From Callaeas wilsoni (Eukaryota > Chordata > Aves > Passeriformes > Callaeidae): a stretch of 64,000 nt of DNA. The stretch covers positions 61,863 through 125,862 of the forward strand of contig VWPU01014033.1 of NCBI GenBank assembly GCA_013398955.1, read 5' to 3'. The notes under the pieces are model-generated. The model saw only the letters and a list, made by a program, of their open reading frames with translations. It had not been told where the DNA came from and did no database searches. The position numbers and the translations under genes were made by a program. Positions 1 through 13,200 of this stretch are shown here, piece after piece; position 1 is the first letter of the stretch, and each line of letters starts with the position of its first letter.

Positions 1-1066
1 TCTTGCTTACATTTTAAGAAATGTAAAATTGTTCATTTTTGGGAAGAAATTCCCTAGGGTAAAACAACCAACAAGAAAAACTATTTTATTTTGCTGTCCT
101 CAGCTTGTGTATTTGGACCATACACACCACAGACCCTGGACCTAAAATTCAGCCTTGATCACAATTTCCTCACACTCAGGGGAAAGGAGTTAACACTGCA
201 AGTCAGGGTTGGAGTTCAGTTGGTATCATGCTGTCATTCTGCTAAAATATATTTTCATCCTCATTTTGCTTGTCAGAGAAAGGAAATAATGAAGTGACTA
301 GTGACTAGTTACAGTCTTCTTAACATGAGGGCAGAGCAATTTACTTTAAAGTTGGAAAGTGTTTAAACTGCAGTAGTAAGGATGAGTAAGAAGCAAAGGT
401 CTTCCATTTACTGGCCTTTTTATCATTAGCACACTACCAGAGGCTGCTTCATCCCCAATAGATCTTTTCTGCAAAAGAAAAAGTGCTTCATTTCTATTCC
501 CCCTGAAGCACCAATGTCCGAAACGGCAAGAGGCAGAAGAAAGGGGACCAACACTCAGGCAGAGCCAGGAGGTTAGCCCACATCAAATGTAGCCATGTTC
601 CAATGAAAGGCTCAGGATGCAGCGAGATGCCTGTCTCTGCTCGCTGCCTGTGCTGGGAGCACAGGTGCTCAGCTCACATCAGTGTCCTGGCCTGGAGGCA
701 TTTAAAATTAGCTGGGATGAGTTCAAGGGGAAAAAAGCATCACAGGAAATCTGCAGTGTTGTGATTAACGAGCAGAGTTTCATTTTAAACAAAAAATTTG
801 TTCCTGTGCCCTGGGAAAAAAAAAGTTACAATTCCAGAACTTCAGAAAGGAATGAAATAATGCACTTAGGTAAGGTGCAAAATTTGACTAGGAGATCAAA
901 TGCAGAAAGTTGCCAAAATTTCCTTATAAAGCTGAAAAAATGTCGGCAAATTTTTCAAGAAAGTTTTGCTTAGGATAACAATGTACTTCCTGGATTTTTT
1001 TTAAAGTTGTTTGTGTGATCATTGTTGAGAAACAAAAAGCTGACTTGTTAAAATATTCACCCTTAG
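1..1066 (+). other. C1QTNF3 last intron (partial)
   Basis: This sequence lies upstream of the terminal C1QTNF3 exon. I searched it for the preceding C1q or collagen-like exon and found neither a Gly-X-Y pattern nor C1q motifs. Short open frames at 91-297 and 617-973 have no recognisable content and are treated as chance. Confidence 0.6.
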
Positions 1067-1226
1067 CTATGAATCCAAAGGGAAAGCAGATACTTCAGGA
1101 AACAGTGCAGTCCTAAAACTCGCCAAGGGAGATGAAGTTTGGCTGCGAATGGGAAATGGAGCCCTCCATGGGGACCATCAACGCTTCTCCACCTTTGCTG
1201 GGTTTCTCCTTTTTGAAACCAAGTAA
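1067..1226 (+). CDS. C1QTNF3: C1QTNF3 terminal coding exon (partial gene)
   Basis: This exon has 52 complete codons plus a split first codon and ends in TAA at 1224-1226. The translation starts YESKGKADTSGN, continues through LAKGDEVWLRMGNG and ALHGDHQRFSTFAG, and ends FLLFETK. This is the C-terminus of the C1q globular domain of complement C1q/TNF-related protein 3 (CTRP3/cartducin), a secreted trimeric adipokine-like protein. A pyrimidine-poor but plausible acceptor (CCCTTAG) lies at 1060-1066; the C at 1067 would finish a Ser codon from the previous exon. Earlier exons (signal peptide, collagen-like stretch, start of the C1q domain) would lie left of the window. Its place upstream of AMACR on the same strand matches human synteny. 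The exon is easy to miss because it has no start codon. Confidence 0.93.
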
Positions 1227-2875
1227 AGAAAAGGAAACAACCCCACAGGTGTTTATCTGAAGAAACATCTTTTTTGGAACTGCTATTTTTCACTGGACTG
1301 TGAAATAACATTACAACATTGGAGGATCAAGAAGCCTTGTTTTGATGCAATGTGCTGCTACTTTTGTATCAGAGATGAGCTGAATACATTGGATAGCTGA
1401 CACAGATTCACAGAGTATGTATTGCCATCTGGGTTGCACCTATTGAATCATTAAATGTTGCTATTGCTCTCTTCCCTAAAAGTGAATGGAAAAAAAAGGA
1501 AAAGGAGTTTAAAGAATTTAAAGAGCAGTTTACATAAAGTCAATTTCATCTCTAAATATACTTTAGTTAAATATATATCAGGAATTGAACAACTGATTCA
1601 AAATTTTTGGATCATTTATTCAGTTCTTCTTACACACTCATTTAAGTTTGCATCATGAAAACAGGCCTGAATGTATTACAAGCAGGCTCAGGTGAGACCA
1701 GATCTAAAGGAAGAAGTTTGTACTGGATTGGAATGAACTCAAATAGAAGAAAAAAAATGTGAAAATGTAGATGTCAAGGATTCAGGTTTATTGCATTCCC
1801 ATCTCAAACCTCTGAAGATATATCTGGTGTCATTTTTCACAGATTCTTAGCACATATTTATGCTTACTCTCTCTCTCTTAGAAGAAGAGTGTTAGTAGTT
1901 TGCCTTAGTAGCAGCTTGAAGCTAAGGTAATTTAGTTTGCAGTGTGAAGGGGATCAGGCAGGGGAACTGTAATGTTTCCCCCTAGCCTTAGAATTTTTAA
2001 AACCTGATGTAACCCAATGCACAGTGTCAAAGCAAAGGCATATACGCTAGAGAAATCAGGATATGCCAACAGCACAGAGATACCCAAACTTTGTGGTGTT
2101 TGGAGCTTCTTCAGAAGGGTGTACCTTATAATATTGCATATTTACTTAACAGTGAAGCTGTTGAAACAGTCTTCCTAGCAGCCTTCCAAGAATCAGTATT
2201 TCAGGAAAAGACATAACAAAGCAGCAGCAGCTAAGCCAGTTCAGTATTTAACTGGTGAAAGCAAATGCTGGCTGGCTTAGAAGTTCTGGTCCCAATACAC
2301 TGGGCCACTCTGCGGCATTCATGTCACTGGCTTTTCAAAATTTGGGTACATGAAATTCTGTCTTGCACCAAAGTCAATACTGAAGTTTGAATGTATCCTG
2401 TTCTGGCTCTCCACACAAAAGTTAATGAAACGTAAATTCCTTTTTAGCAGACATTACATTTTAATCAGATATTACCTTCCATTAATTTATAACAAGAAGG
2501 TGAGGTTAGGAAAATATTTATTTGAAATTCTTTTATACTGGATACAGGTATCAGCACAACAATAGAGCAAAGGAATTGAAATCTGCCCTATGAATTTGTA
2601 TGTCCTTGTGCACACCTAGCGTATGTAACCACATCTTATGAAGAAAAGTGCATGTTGATACTTGATGATTATGACTTGTGATTTTTTAGTTTTATGCATC
2701 AACCACTGAAAATATTAGCTTGAATGAAGTGTTGTCTGATGAGTTTTTATCATTTCTTTATGAACTTGGGTCAGGTCTGTGCCACATAGGTTTTCAAAAC
2801 CTGAGACCATGCTATTTTGTTAAGCTTACTTTGTAAAACATACATTTATCCAATAAAGATTAATGGTTACAAAAC
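1227..2875 (+). other. C1QTNF3: C1QTNF3 3' UTR (probable)
   Basis: AT-rich sequence follows the C1QTNF3 stop codon. A canonical AATAAA at 2852-2857 is followed by a T/G-containing stretch after about 25 nt, giving a 3' UTR of about 1.65 kb. A second AATAAA at 3138-3143 is an alternative end. The extent is inferred; transcript data would settle it. Confidence 0.5.
2852..2857 (+). terminator. Poly(A) signal, probable C1QTNF3 3' end
   Basis: Canonical AATAAA about 1.63 kb after the C1QTNF3 stop codon, followed by TGGTTTGTTC-type U/GU-rich sequence. The alternative signal at 3138-3143 cannot be excluded. Confidence 0.45.
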
Positions 2876-3562
2876 TATACTGGTTTGTTCATATCTATCT
2901 TTACCAAGAACATTACCATTTGGAGACAATAGAGAGATGTGTTTTTTAATATCCTTTTCCTAAGCATTCATTTTGCTACTGAATGGGAGAAAGCCAGCAT
3001 TAAGGATTAAAATATTATTTTACACATGTATGTGTATATATATACACACATACATACATAAAATTTAAACCTGTAAGGTTTCTTTTGGGGACTTACTCTT
3101 CCATTGTGACATGGCCATTTTAAGCCATTTTGGTCAGAATAAAGCACTTAGAAACTGTACAACATATGCTAATTTTAAGCTCCTTATTATCTTACTATCT
3201 ACTGTAACGGCCATAATATAAAAGAAAGTCATGTTTTGCTATACCCATTTTGTGTTGTTTTCATTAATTTTGTGCAACTTGGCCTGCTAAGAGGGGAAAG
3301 TGACTAAGAATTACCACTAAAGCTTCTTTCACAAACAAAGAGCAGTTCCAAGGCTAAAGCTAAACAGTTTTTTACATCAAGGTTAAAACTTCCTAGGTTT
3401 TGACTGAAATACCAGCATTCTTTTCTCTCCAAATTATTGCATGCAATCTCTGCTGATTGAGTGTCCTAATACTTTGCAAATAAATAGTTAACTTACATAT
3501 TAATTTCCTTCAAAGGAAGAAGGAAGATCCTTCAAAATACAGCAGCTGATGTGAACATACCT

Positions 3563-3582
3563 ATGTGTGTGTGTGTGTGTGT
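3563..3582. repeat. (TG)n microsatellite
   Basis: A run of about ten TG dinucleotides, seen directly. Confidence 0.85.
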
Positions 3583-4583
3583 TCTTCTTTAAAATTAACA
3601 AGCGTTATATTCAGTAAGTCATGTGGAATAGACAATTTTTTTCTCAGAAATGTTCATGAAGATTAGTCATCTTTCCATTGCTGCTGATAATTGAAAGCCT
3701 CTTGCTTAGCAGATGCTCAAGACAAAATGTCTTCTGTCAGAGACTTTTATCCTCTGTTATAAAATACATAGTATCTTGTAATTTGTGTTAAAACTGAAAA
3801 ACCTTCTGGAAACTGCACAGCTGTAATTTGGAGTATACTTAATGGCTTCTTGTCTTTGCTAAGATGAATCTGTATCTCTCCCCCTCCCTGAGGTCCCAGA
3901 TTTAACCAAAACTTGGCAAGACCCACAAGTCCCTGCCTGCCATGAGAGCTGTGGTTTGGTAGGTGATATTCAACCTCTGTGGTAGGCACTGGCATCCTGG
4001 CAGCAGAAAATGCTTCTCAACACAGAGCCAAGTTGAGCTCTGCTCTGTGTGAAATGCAACCCCCAAATCCTGGTCCTCCCTTCCCCCAGAGTTCCAGGGA
4101 CTGCTGTTCTTGCCTGTGACATCCTTGCAAGGCAGCAGCTCTCATCTCCAGCTCTGTTGCGAGCATTAATTGCTGCATTTTGCAAAACGGGGCTGTGTGC
4201 GACTTGAGAGGTCCTGGGTGCACTCCCTTGGCAGGAGTAAAACACAACTTCTGTGCAAGAAAAATACAAACTAGAATGAAATCAAACGGGGGGAAAATGT
4301 GACAGGTCTGGGTCTCAGTTTCACGAGTGGTGTTTAAAGAAAAGAGAAAGAAGTTTAATTAGAACTCCCTGAGAAAAGAAAGAAGTTTATGGTTTTACTT
4401 TCAGAAGTTAGTCCATGGCCTGATTGACTTGATTCTGAAGAAGTTTAGACTGACAATAGTTTGCAGTCTAAAAAGCCTGTGAGCCAAAGGCAAATCTTTA
4501 AATAATGTAGTATTTTTCTAAAGAGAAAATAAGGAACAAACTTTTCAGTCAGACCTTTCATCTTCCCCTCTTTCACTGAGCTT

Positions 4584-4724
4584 CCTATGTTACAACCTGC
4601 TGTTTTCTGAAGCAGTTTTTAATAAAACTGGCTGTGAATTAAAACTTTTTTTTGCCTACGTTACAACCTGCTGTTTTCCGAAGCAGTTTTTAATAAAACT
4701 GGCTTTGAATTAAAACTTTTTTTG
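4584..4724. repeat. 71-bp tandem duplication (2 copies)
   Basis: Copy 1 is 4584-4654 and copy 2 is 4655-4724. They differ at only a few positions (for example TATGTTAC versus TACGTTAC, and CTGTGAATT versus CTTTGAATT). Each copy carries an AATAAA. The high identity suggests a recent duplication. Confidence 0.9.
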
Positions 4725-7700
4725 CCTCCTTCTTAGTGCAGATTATTAAAATGATTTTTCTGTGCTCAGAACAAAAAAAAAAAAAAACCACACAAGGACA
4801 AAACATGCAGGGAGTCATTGAGTGGTGTGTGAAAAGACCCACAGTTCTTAATTTTGGTGAATCAGTAGCAAAGTTCCTCTATTTTGCAGTTAGTTCTGCT
4901 TCAACAACCAAAGAAAATACAACCTGGGTGATCAGTTCGGATTTAAAAATCTGAGGCAACAAAAGGCTGTCATGCTCAGATACCAGTGAAGAAAGGCACA
5001 AACTCTAGAAACCATCCTCATAAATTAAAAGAACTTGATAGAAGGGGCACTTCCTAGTATGACCAGGTTCTCTCTTACACCAAAGGGCGAGAGCTCCTGT
5101 AGTTCTTGGGCTAAACCACACAGTTTCAGAAGGAGTTAGAGCATCTGCAGCCCCCTGTTAATTTCCAGTCCTCTGCAACTGGACCGATAAACTCAGTGCA
5201 CAGATGTTGACATGAAGACTTAAGGATGACAGTGGGAGAGGCTCAGTTTTGTGCATCTGCATCTGGAAGGGGCAGGCTATGCTCCACGAACACATTCACG
5301 GAATAATAAAACCTATGTGGGGCAAGGTTTCATTAAACAAAGAGAACCCTTGTATTAACTGGTGAAAAATTACACGAATGGAGGACTATTCTCCTGCTTT
5401 CCTGGAAACAATCCATCAGACATTAAAAACAAAAGAAATCCACAAAAAGCAGTGTTTTAAAAGAATCACATTGCTACAACACGAAGAGTGGAAACACCCA
5501 TGTTCAAATTATCTTTGCCATCTCAGCTTCTGTTTCCTGCGAATGTGTCTCATGGTGTGTTCCTCCCATCATCTAGTCACATGCTACTTCTTGGCCTTGT
5601 CCAGCAGCAAGTATAAGATGCTTGCTGAACAAGGACTTGCCCATACACTGGAATGTGATAGCAAGAAATGAATATATAGAACACCTTCATTCAGTAACTC
5701 CATCCAAATGTACAGCTAACGAAGCTACTTTACTGTAGAAAATAGTGCACACTAATATGTAAGAAAGATCAGCAGAATTAAATTAACTGCAGCTATCTTC
5801 ATTTTAGAATAGTTTCTAAGAGGTTTGTTTTTCAGTCCTGGCAGTTTTTTGACAGAGAAACACTCCAGGCTCCTATAGCATGGTAGAGATTATGAAAGTC
5901 ATGGAAGTCTGCAAAGACAAGAATTTCAGGCCAGGAAACTGGAATTCAGAGATTGTACCAGTCTGCAGCTGGAAGTACTGGATGGAATTTAATTTGTCTC
6001 CTCTTCATTTTTTTAACCAGAAAATAGTAGAAGCATGTTTTTTTTGAGGAAAATCTTTCAGATACTGCATCACTTCAGATAGTAGTCTCTTTTGTCCAAG
6101 ACTACTTGCTCCTCAGAATGCTTGTTTTGTCAAATTATTAAAGGCTCACAAAATAAATAACATGTATTAGGTATGCCATAAGACACACAATAAATGGCTC
6201 ATGGGCAAGATGATGGAAACAGTTCATAAAAATAAAGGTTTCTCAATCCATCACCCTAGCAAGGCAGGATAAATTGTCTCTGGTGAATGTGGCAGACAGC
6301 GCTACCTGGCAGGCATGGCTCACCGGAGGTAAGTTTAGGGCAGGATGGCCAAACAGTAGTTCATGCGATGTCCAGCACAGACCTTAAGCTCAGTATTCAG
6401 GCAAACAAAATTTGGAAATATTCCCGATGTAGAGTTTCCAGCCTCTACAACAGTGGTTAATAATAAACTCACAGGAAAATATTTCTTTTCTCCTGATTAA
6501 CAAAAATAAAGAAAAGCTATACAAAGCCTCTTGCCATCCTCTTCATCTAAATCATGAAAGCACAGTACTACCATAAGCTGTGTCTCAAAGGAAAGAAGAG
6601 TATTTTGCTTCATTTACAAGGGTTGAGGTCCAAAGTACAGAAATAACTGTCACAGGCATCAGTAATTTGTTTTTCCTACTTACCAGAGTATTAGGGGGCA
6701 AATTTCTGACAATGTGAAAGTTAAAGGCAAAGCCTGTTCAATGCAGCTGGGACAGATCACCACCTCAATGACTGACCAGACTAAAAAACTTGCAAACTCT
6801 AGTTTTTTTCTAGAATATGTCAACTTTAGTGGACAGGGCAGCTTATACAATTACTTTCTGTGGATGGGACAGAGCTTTTATTTCTAAAGCTATAATTTAT
6901 AATGTCAGACACACAGAGCCATATTCTCAAGCAGCATGAATTCACAGCTGCTTTAAAAGAGTATAATGATCTCAGGATAGATTTTTTTGCTGCTGTGTAG
7001 TGGGATGTACATTTAGGAGAGCAGCAATGTGCAAATCCACACTCACACAGATGCAGAGAAACACAGAAAGGTAAAGAGATGCTCCAAGATGATGAATCTA
7101 CTGAAATTGCAGAGATTAAGGTGCTGCATTTGGCAAGAACATTGTACAAGGGACAGTGTGTCTGTCACAACAGCACAAGATACAAGGTCAGAAACGTGGA
7201 GTATCACCCACACCATCTTTGTGCATATCAAGAAGTGTTATGAATGGAGCACAGATTCTATTCAGGCAGGGCAAACATGCAAGCTTTGGGATAAAGTAAC
7301 CATGCTTGAAAGCTCTGACAAGCTTGGGACACAGAATACCATCACAAATTTCATGAGAATCTTTAAAGTTCTCAATTTCAGTTTAACACAGGTATCTTTC
7401 AATTTACTAGAGAAATTTCACCCGCTACTTAGATTTTTAGGCAATTATATTTACCAAGATTTGAAATATTGTAACAAATGTGAGTAATTTTTGCTTTTTC
7501 ACTTAACAAAACCAATACAAACTGTACAGATATCAGTATCTCTTTAACCATGCATTAAGATGGACTAAACTGTAAACACGTGAAAGACAAGAATCCAGAG
7601 CCTGTGTACAGCTGTAACTTCACATTGCTGCCTTAGCATTTTTCCAAAGGACTGAAATGTAAGGGTAATTGTAATCAACAAATCTGAGACCAACTGTAAA

Positions 7701-9269
7701 AGTCTGGCATGCAGTCTGTATTGCAAAAGCGCCTGCACCTCTGCAAGAAATGTTGATATAACTCACAGTAAATATAATTTCATTCTTTTAACACTGACTG
7801 TGAAATGTTCATTTCACAGGATGACACAGATAGCAACCCACTGTAATTCAATAAAGCACACAAAAGCACTCTGACACAGTGTGGATTCAATCCCAAAACA
7901 ACTCCTTTCCTATACCCATTACCTCTGCAATGATGAATTCATATGTCCTCCTCCTTGCTGCTGCTTATTAATGAGAAATATTAAATGGCATCACATAGAT
8001 GAACATCACACTGTTTTTACTGCAAGCCCATGTTAGAGAAGGTCTCCTTGTTTTTAACATGTATTTCCTGCTGGCCGACTTGCTGCTTCAGGAGAGTTTG
8101 CTGGACTCAAATCATTAGCCTTCACCTCATGGTTTATTAGAATATCTGTTTCTCTCTCACGCCTGTTTATTTTTTGGTTTGGTAAAATCCAATTTTTCAA
8201 ATTTGAATTAATGCTCATAAAATGCTGCCCTCACCTCCCTGAAACTGAAATAACGTAATAGGGTTCTGACTTAAATGTTTCTGCCACAGATTACCTACTG
8301 TAATTCTGGACAACAACTCAACAGCAGGTGCAAAGGACTGCTCAGTTAAACCACAGCCAAATCCAGATATTATCCAGGGTGTGATTATAGTGTTATTTAG
8401 ATGGGATAAACTGAAGAGCATCAGATGAAATCAAAGGTGACACAACAGAAATTGCCTGTTCGTATTCAACACAAACGGCAAGACCTGAAGGTGTGAGGGG
8501 ACAAATGGAACTGAAAATTAGCCAGAGAAATACAGTGTCACAGTAACATCATGTCTGTGAAAACAAACCCTTATGTGGAATAGTGTCTCTAAGGGAGATG
8601 GACAACAAACAAAACTAGCCAGCTTCATTTGAATGAAAATGCAAATATTTTTCTCCTGGCCATTTCTTGTGGGTGGCACCATAGCAGTGGATATAATCGG
8701 TGCCTGCATTACAAGACCTGGTGTCTGCACAGAAAATAAAGGGCATTCCAGCAACAGGCCTATTATTGTAGAATGAGAACAAATTCTGCACTTATAATTG
8801 TAGCCTTTACACAGTTTTGTAGTCCAACCAATTAAAAGAAATGTATAAAATGAGCATGGGATTGATATTAAGGACTTCTTTGCTCTGTCTGCTTCCCAGT
8901 AAACTGAAACACGGAGAGCAGGGCGTAAGTTTGAAAAGCTGTGTCAATACAATGCCAAAGGTTTCATTACCCTTTCTGGATTTATATCTGTTCCTGTAAG
9001 CAGCTGATGCCGCAAGAACAGCAGGACCAGACAGTCTCCTTTAAAGAAACATCTGGTGAAAAAAACCCCTAAGTTTTAATCAGGTGTTCTGCTAAAATCC
9101 CATCGTGTGACCTGTGGGGTCTTGGGTGTGTGGGTTTTGGCCCATCCAGGTGCCTGGGGCAAGGCTGAAGCCCCAGGCTGAGAGCTGCTGACCCTTTTTC
9201 CAACAACGAGCACAGGGACCTGTGGCCTGGCCAGGGAACCGGCTGGAGCCCATGACACCCAGACTCAGA

Positions 9270-9338
9270 CTTCAAAGGTTGGACTCGACTATGCTGGAGG
9301 TCTTTTCCATTGTGAATGATTCTGTGATTCTGTGACTT
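9270..9338 (+). mobile_element. CR1 LINE 3' end fragment
   Basis: The motif GGTTGGACTCGACTATG followed by the tandem tail ATTCTGTGATTCTGTGA is the typical 3' end of an avian CR1 element. CR1 copies are usually 5' truncated. It lies just upstream of the AMACR CpG island. Confidence 0.8.
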
Positions 9339-9479
9339 TCCCACCCTTAGGCTGTAAGGGAATAAAAGCCAGTGGTTTCCTTTGTTCGGAGTCCCTGCAC
9401 GGAGGCAGCAGATCGCTCTGGGGTTTTTTGTTATTGGTTATTGCATCACGATAAAATTACTTTAAGGATCTGGTCGTCT

Positions 9480-10260
9480 GGGCCTCTGCTATGGGAGACC
9501 TGGTGTGACTGTGAGTGTGGGGGGCTGCGCAGCTGCCACGGGGCCGCGGTCCCAGCTCAGGTGGTGCGAGTGTGACGGCCAGGGTGGCTGCTGGGCGGTC
9601 GGACGGGGACGTCTCCCCAAGAGCAGCTGCGTGCCGACCCCAGCAGCAGGAGAAGGCACACTCCTCCTCACTGCGAGCCGGAGCGCAGGGCAGTAGAGCC
9701 GGCCGCGGGCTATCACGGGCTCGGGGTGAAAAAACACCGAGCGAGGCAGGCCCGGTGCCCCCGGGCGAGGGGCGGCAGGAGCTCACCCCGAGCCCCGGGG
9801 CCGCGCGAGGGCGGGCGGGGCGGTCCCTGGGCCGCCTCGGGGATTCATGTGCCGGCGCTCGCCAGCGGCGGCGGCGATGGCACTGAGCGGGGTGCGGGTG
9901 CTGGAGCTCGCCGGGCTGGCGCCCGTGCCGCTCTGCGGGATGATCCTCGCCGACTTCGGGGCGCAGGTGGTGCGAGTCGACCGCCTGTCCCAGTCCGCCG
10001 CGGCCTCTGAAGACGTGCAGGCCCGCGGGAAGCGCTCCTTGGCGCTCGACCTGAAGCGGCCGCAGGGCGCCGCGGCGCTGAGGCGGCTGTGCGGCGGGGC
10101 GGACGTGCTCATCGAGCCCTTCCGCCACGGTGAGGGGCCGCGGCCGCCGGGGAACTGTGCTGGGGCGGAACTGCGGCCGCGGCCGCCCGGCCCGGGCGGT
10201 GTGGGGCGAGCGGGAGGACGGAGCTGCGGGACCGTGGGGTGCGGTGCTGAGGGCCTCCCT
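9480..10260 (+). promoter_or_regulatory. CpG island, AMACR promoter region
   Basis: This is a sharp switch from AT-rich to GC- and CpG-rich sequence that covers AMACR exon 1 and the start of intron 1. No TATA box is evident upstream of the ATG, as is common for housekeeping genes with CpG-island promoters. Long open frames on both strands here (for example 9457-10659 on the minus strand) come from the lack of stop codons in GC-rich DNA. Confidence 0.75.
9877..10129 (+). CDS. AMACR: AMACR coding exon 1
   Basis: Encodes residues 1-84 plus the first base of Gly85, including [13 protein letters not shown] and [13 protein letters not shown], the N-terminal CoA-binding part. The donor GTGAGG follows at 10130. 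Confidence 0.95.
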
Positions 10261-13200
10261 CCGCTCTGTGGGCTCTGCCATACTGAGTAGGAAGTGGGCA
10301 GGGAACAGCTTTGGAGGTGTATTTCCTGTGACTGGGTGACGCGTGCTGTGTGTCGGATTTGTGCGGTGCAGCAGCCATCTGAAACTGCTGCGGACGGCGC
10401 TCAGGCAGGGCCGTGCCCCCGCCCGGGTTCTGGAGGAGCAGGAGGGTGTCCGAGCCCAGGGGTCACACCGAGCACGGAGCCCTGGAGGAGCAGGAGGGTG
10501 TCCGAGCCCAGGGGTCACACCGAGCTGGGGACACCCATCCTGTGTGATGTCCAGGCCCGCTGCTAAAGTCCAGTTTATATTCGTAAGGTTGCCATGCAGG
10601 TCAGAGTCTGAGCTTACAATTCCTCTGAAGCCAACAGACCTGACATTATGGTTACACATTTACAAAGCACATATCCAGGGGAGATAATAAAAGAGCACTT
10701 GCTAAATAGAGTAGTATGATTCGTTATACAGGGTAACTCTGATTCAGGATCAAATCCAGATTGTGAACTACAGTCTTTGTCTTCAAACATCATATTTAAT
10801 TTTAGGAAGTTGCTTTCCACAAACTAAGCACTTCCTGCCAGTCTTCCTACCTTTTTTAAAAAATTAAAATCTTCCTTGTGTTTTTGCAAGTACTTTCCAT
10901 TTTTAACATTAGGTTAAAAGTAAGACAAATTCTTCAAATATGCAATTACAGAATTTTTTGATTTTTCAAAACTGTCTTTCAAAGAGAACTTTTGGTTAAT
11001 TTTTTTTAGTTACAGTATGCATATTTACTAATTTACCACATTTAGGGATGTTTAACGTCTGATTTTCAGTAGCAAAATTCATGCCATTTTAAGATCCATA
11101 GAGTGCAGATTGACCATGCTCCCTTCATTATATATTATAGACAGGCACTCACCTGATGGTTATGTCAGCATCCCCCAGTGTGCCTTGAGGATGCTGTTCT
11201 GTTGGGAAAAATGCCATCAAGGTCAGGTTGGACAGGGCTCTGTGTACACAGATCTAGTTGAAGATGTCTCTGCTCACAGCAAGAGGTTGGATTAGGTGGC
11301 CTTTACAGGTTCCTTCCAACCCAAACCATTCTGTGATTCCGTGATCACTCTTCATTGAGGAGCTAGCTGAAACATTTTGGGGGTTTTACAGACAGATTAG
11401 AAATAGGAGACTTTATCAGACATCACGCATCATGGACAGATCATGTGTCACAAGTAATTATTTTTGTTGGGAAAATGGGTTTATTCTTGCCTTAAAATTG
11501 TTTGTTTTACTCCCTGGAAGCTGAGCAAAAAAATGTGAAGAAGTTAAATTCCACTTCTTTGTAGCTAATCTTCTGGTTTTTCCTTAGGAAATTTTGTTTT
11601 CTTTGGTTTTGTGGGCACTTGCTGGTTTTTTTCTCAGTTGGAAGTAGAGGCAATTTTGTAACTAGATACTAGGTTTTAAGGGCCTGTAAGTGAACTAGGC
11701 AAATCTGTGACCCATTATGAGGCGGGTGGAAAACAGTGAGAAGGTGAGGGCCCAAGTGGCAGAACAGTTTCTTTCGAGGCATGTGCACCACTGACCTTAC
11801 AGCAATGAGTTTGTGAAACCAGAGGGGTTATTTGTCACCCTGTTCCCACTTGTGTGTTTGAAAATCATGCACTTTACCAAATTTCACTGCTTTCTCCTTG
11901 GCAGTAATCACTTGCCACTGCCCAATAATTAATACAGTAGAAATGGATCTTAACGACATTGGCAGTGTAGTATCAGTATGGAGTAGTTTTGTGAAACAAG
12001 CTGGACTAATAGATTCTGAGGTGGAACAGGCATTGAAATTACATTATCCCTTCCATTCCAAAATGTGTGGCCCTAAAGTGCCTGTATAGATCATAGGTAA
12101 AAGTCTGACCAAGCTGCACAGAACCAATAAGAAAGTATAATTTATTTGCAATTCAAATTTCTTCTCTTAAAACCACTGTTTTAGGACTGCAGGATCAAAA
12201 TTTTAGCTTTGATTTCTGTAAATCCATATTGATTCAACTTATATATCACTGATCTCTAAAAGCCTGCATAAAATCTAAAATTCCCTGCATTAAGAAAGAA
12301 CACATTTAGTGTGTGGTTCCTGTACATCATCTGTGGAATAGTGGCATGGTCTGTTCACATCAATGAGTTAAAAGACACAGGAACACGAGGTACTGAGAAG
12401 TGGTAAAGAAAGTGTATTCCAGTGAAACAGGGAAGAAATTTCAAGTGATTTTAATATGAAAAATGTAAGAGTTTGTGCTTTCTCTTTATACAAGCCTTTG
12501 GTAGCTTTCTCTGTCATCCAGTGGTGCATGGTTTTCTGTCAGTCTTTTGGAGAACTAAAACAGGAAAAAAGCTGGTAAAAAAGAACCCTAAAGCCTAATT
12601 TCTACTTAGTTTACCTTAAAAATTTATACAGTATATTGGTAATTTGTAATGTTCACATTGTGATATGGTTACTGAAATAGAATGTGCTACTTCATAAAGT
12701 ACAGTTGAGTTCTGCTGTTGTATAATGTAACTTTGAACCATTATGTTTTGAGTATTATTGAAATTAAATGTGAATTAGAATTCCTTGCTTATGTCTTTTT
12801 AAGGTGTCATGGAAAAACTTGGGCTTGGCCCAGAGGTCCTTCTACAGGAGAATCCCAGACTCATCTATGCTAGACTTACTGGGTTTGGCCAGACAGGAAA
12901 ATATGCCAAGTCTGCAGGTCATGACATCAATTACTTGGCTTTATCAGGTAGGCTGTCAAATTTCCTGTTAAATAAGTTTCTTTCCTCCCTTTAATCAAGA
13001 CTCAAGAACTTGTTGAATGCAGATCAAAATTTATTTGAGGTGCAGTCTGATGAAACAGCTGATCTGAAGTGTCTCTGTCAGTGATACAGGTCTTTCCTTT
13101 CACTGTGTGTTTTCCCTGATGCTTTCAGTCAGTTCTGGCACTTGTTTAGCCCCTCTGTAAACCTCCTCACAAGTCAAAAACTGGTCAGAAGAAACGAAGA

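Larger units (their letters stand above)
2880..9260. other. Intergenic region C1QTNF3-AMACR
   Basis: About 6.4 kb of mostly AT-rich sequence. All open frames here are short (the longest is about 150 codons at 7029-7487) and I recognise no protein in them. It holds small simple repeats: TA/CA-rich at 3027-3060 and (TG)n at 3563-3582. It also holds a 71-bp tandem duplication at 4584-4724 and a short A-run at 4773-4787. A GC-richer patch at about 3880-4250 is unidentified. Confidence 0.6.
10130..12803 (+). other. AMACR intron 1
   Basis: The 5' part is the rest of the CpG island and includes a 52-bp tandem duplication. The remainder is AT-rich and holds a CR1 3' fragment near 11214-11345. No other gene was seen. 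Confidence 0.8.

Noticed and set aside
7029..7487. 152-codon plus-strand open frame between C1QTNF3 and AMACR
   Set aside because: No domain, signal peptide or similarity that I recognise; composition fits chance. Coding conservation would need alignment.
9847..9876. Upstream in-frame ATG for AMACR (10 extra residues)
   Set aside because: Weak context (T at -3 and +4). The family N-terminus starts at the ATG at 9877, which has a strong context.
9457..10659. 400-codon minus-strand open frame over AMACR exon 1
   Set aside because: It lies in the CpG island, where stop codons are rare. The translation is Pro/Arg/Ala-rich with no family resemblance, and the opposite strand holds a proven exon.
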